This document shows positions 62,722 to 64,000 of a stretch of 64,000 nt of DNA, piece by piece. Under the pieces are notes generated by a model. The model ran no database searches, was not told the DNA's origin, and was given only the letters and a program-made list of their open reading frames with translations. Positions within the stretch are counted from its first letter, which is position 1. Every line of letters begins with the position of its first letter. The DNA comes from Humidesulfovibrio mexicanus (lineage in GTDB: Bacteria > Desulfobacterota > Desulfovibrionia > Desulfovibrionales > Desulfovibrionaceae), in contig NZ_FZOC01000003.1 of the NCBI RefSeq assembly GCF_900188225.1, positions 310,001 through 374,000 of the forward strand, in the 5' to 3' direction. The position numbers and the translations under genes were made by a program.

Positions 62722-63186
62722 ATGACAGGACAATTGCGGCTTGCACCGTTGCGGCCGGAGCATGTGTCGGCCTTGCGGCTGCGGCCCCGGGCGGATTCCG
62801 TGCTCGCGCGGCTTGGGCGGCCGGAAGCGCTGGCCGCGCGATACGCCGAGGGCGGCCCGGCCTGGACGCTTTTGGCCCATGACTGGCCGCTTGCCTGCGG
62901 CGGGGCTGTGCGGTTTTGGCCTGGCGTGGGCGAACTGTGGTGCTGGGCGGGTGAGGGCGTGGAGCGCTTCGGCGTGGGCTTCGCCCGTCAGGCGCGGGCT
63001 GTGGTGGCCCTCCTGGGCGCGACCCACGGTTTCCACCGCCTGCAGGCCCATGTGCTGGAAACGGACCAGCGCGCCAGGAGCTTCGCCCTGTTTCTGGGGC
63101 TTATGCCCGAAGGGCGCTGCCCTGGTTTCGGGCCGGATGGAACAACGTACATGCAGTATGGGAGGTATGCGCCATGGAAGGAGTGA
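62722..63186 (+). CDS. Phage-associated GNAT-like protein (T7 gp13-type)
   Basis: 154 aa; GGGAGGAAACC ribosome site before the ATG at 62722. The fold pattern is that of small GNAT acetyltransferases: RLAPLRPEHVSALRL at the start, then FARQARAVVALLGATHGFHRLQAHVLETDQRARSFALFLGL (landmarks RLQAHVLETDQ and RSFALFLGL), then YMQYGRYAPW. In podovirus-like modules a protein of this kind sits just before the inner-virion proteins (T7 internal virion protein A class). It overlaps the next gene by 13 nt. An enzyme role is not shown. Confidence 0.65.
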   Translation: MTGQLRLAPLRPEHVSALRLRPRADSVLARLGRPEALAARYAEGGPAWTLLAHDWPLACGGAVRFWPGVGELWCWAGEGVERFGVGFARQARAVVALLGATHGFHRLQAHVLETDQRARSFALFLGLMPEGRCPGFGPDGTTYMQYGRYAPWKE

Positions 63187-63647
63187 ACACCCTGATGCCC
63201 ATCGCGGTGAAGACCGGAATGGGCGTGTTGTCGTCGGCCATCAAGGAGGGGGTGGCCGGGGGGAACGACGCGGTGGAGGACCGGGCCAAGGCCGCCGAGG
63301 CCCAGGCGCGCCGACAGGCCGAGGCCGAGGCCCGCAGCGCGCGTCAGCAGGTGCGCGAGCTGCGCGAGGACGGCCAGCGCAAAAGCGCGCGCGCGCGGGT
63401 GGCCGCGGCCAACTCCGGGCTCACCTTGAGCGGCAGTTCGTTGTTGAACTTGGAGGCCCTGGAGCACGACAGCCTGGAGCAGGTAGGCCGGGTCGCAGAC
63501 GAGAGCGCCCTGCGCGTGCAGGGCCTGCTGGACGCGGGGGCCGAGCAGGCGCGCAGCATCAGGCTGTCCGGGCGTTCCGCCTCCAGCCGCGATGGCGGTC
63601 TCGGCTCCCTGCTGCGCATGGGCTCCCAGTCCGTGCGCGCCTGGTAG
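63174..63647 (+). CDS. Putative phage internal virion protein
   Basis: 157 aa. After a hydrophobic N-terminal stretch (residues 7-30, MPIAVKTGMGVLSSAIKEGV), a long highly charged Ala/Arg/Gln-rich helix (about 32-75) follows, then AAANSGLTLSGSSLLNLEALEHD (about 78-98), a pattern seen in T7-like gp14/internal core proteins (the NGL.LSGSxLxxL element). It overlaps the GNAT-like gene by 13 nt and is nine nt from the next gene. Function in DNA ejection is inferred from position. Confidence 0.6.
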   Translation: MEGVNTLMPIAVKTGMGVLSSAIKEGVAGGNDAVEDRAKAAEAQARRQAEAEARSARQQVRELREDGQRKSARARVAAANSGLTLSGSSLLNLEALEHDSLEQVGRVADESALRVQGLLDAGAEQARSIRLSGRSASSRDGGLGSLLRMGSQSVRAW

Positions 63648-63656
63648 GGGGCGGCC

Positions 63657-64000
63657 ATGTCTCTTGTGCCGGTTCTGCTCACAAACTTCACTTCCGGAGA
63701 GCTGTCCCCGCGTCTGGCCGGGCGCGTGGATGTGTCCAAGTACTTCAATGGCTGCCAAAGTCTGGTGAACTTTCTGGCCCAGCCCCATGGCGGGGTGGTG
63801 CGCAGGGGGGGGATGCGCTTCGTGGCGCGTTCGGCAAGTGGGGCGGGCAAGAGTCTGCTCGTGCCCTATGAGGACGCCTCGGGCTCGGCCTGGGTGCTGG
63901 AATTCAGCCAGGACGCCCAGGGGGAGGGGACTGTGCGCTTCTTCACCGGAGGCGGCCTGGCCCTGGGGGCCGATGGCGCTGCGCTGGGCCTGGCCACGCC
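63657..64000 (+). CDS. Phage tail/stabilisation-type protein, N-terminal part
   Basis: About 115 codons before the window ends. It begins MSLVPVLLTNFTSGELSPRL, with AGRVDVSKYFNGCQSLVNFLAQPHGGVVRRGGMRFV (landmarks FTSGELSPRLAGRVD and PHGGVVRRGG). This opening is typical of phage tail or head-tail stabilising proteins found in many Desulfovibrio prophages (tubular tail protein B type). Its stop and any further phage genes are beyond the window. Confidence 0.75.
   Translation, partial: MSLVPVLLTNFTSGELSPRLAGRVDVSKYFNGCQSLVNFLAQPHGGVVRRGGMRFVARSASGAGKSLLVPYEDASGSAWVLEFSQDAQGEGTVRFFTGGGLALGADGAALGLAT

Noticed and set aside
1-64000. CRISPR arrays, rRNA and tRNA genes
   Set aside because: Looked for regularly spaced repeats and for cloverleaf or rRNA signatures; none was convincing. 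Computational scans (tRNAscan, Infernal) would settle it.

Overview
The window reads as a high-GC chromosome of a deltaproteobacterium, most likely Desulfovibrionales. Grounds for this are the WtpABC molybdate/tungstate importer, FeoAB with TonB-type iron uptake, many PAS/GGDEF signalling proteins, a MucR-like regulator and GC-rich palindromes between genes. This is inference from gene content and composition; no rRNA or other phylogenetic marker is present. There is no tRNA, rRNA or CRISPR array that I can see. || Layout. 0-4 kb: an electron-transfer flavoprotein module (etfA cut by the window edge, etfB, ETF-quinone oxidoreductase) with a pair of large hairpins inside it. 4-14 kb: a cupin and a giant CHASE/PAS hybrid kinase, then a tightly overlapping minus-strand run (YitT-like membrane protein, SAM hydrolase, cobS, sppA). 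14-19 kb: purD-purE-moaA and a membrane diguanylate cyclase. 19-23 kb: a MucR-like regulator and pstSCA under a clear Pho box but without pstB. 23-26.3 kb: a flavin oxidoreductase, an Xaa-Pro peptidase and era. 26.3-31 kb: wtpABC surrounded by three broken gene ends (a DUF499-type ATPase tail, a moaA tail, a sigma-54 activator tail), apparently a rearrangement scar. || 31.3-41.1 kb is the most distinctive region. A co-directional iron locus behind a Fur-like palindrome holds a TonB-dependent receptor, a tetrapyrrole-methylase-fold protein with a Sec signal peptide, an APC permease, exbB, exbD, tonB, feoA, feoB and a small exported protein. Most of these genes overlap or nearly touch. A plausible reading is outer-membrane capture of an iron-tetrapyrrole or other iron chelate, ExbBD-TonB energisation, periplasmic handling by the exported proteins and Fe(II) entry through FeoB. 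|| 41-51 kb: a radical SAM protein, a membrane spermidine-synthase-like protein, a histidine kinase coupled to a REC-PAS-GGDEF-EAL protein, and a divergent EAL protein that lacks catalytic residues. 51-55 kb: a hairpin-rich spacer, an acyl-CoA dehydrogenase (a likely ETF client) and a DNA methyltransferase fused to an Mrr-like nuclease with an AT-rich specificity region. 55-62.4 kb: two glycosyltransferases, a soluble diguanylate cyclase, a lone receiver protein and a DacA-type carboxypeptidase with a SPOR domain. 62.7-64 kb: the start of a phage structural module that runs off the window.
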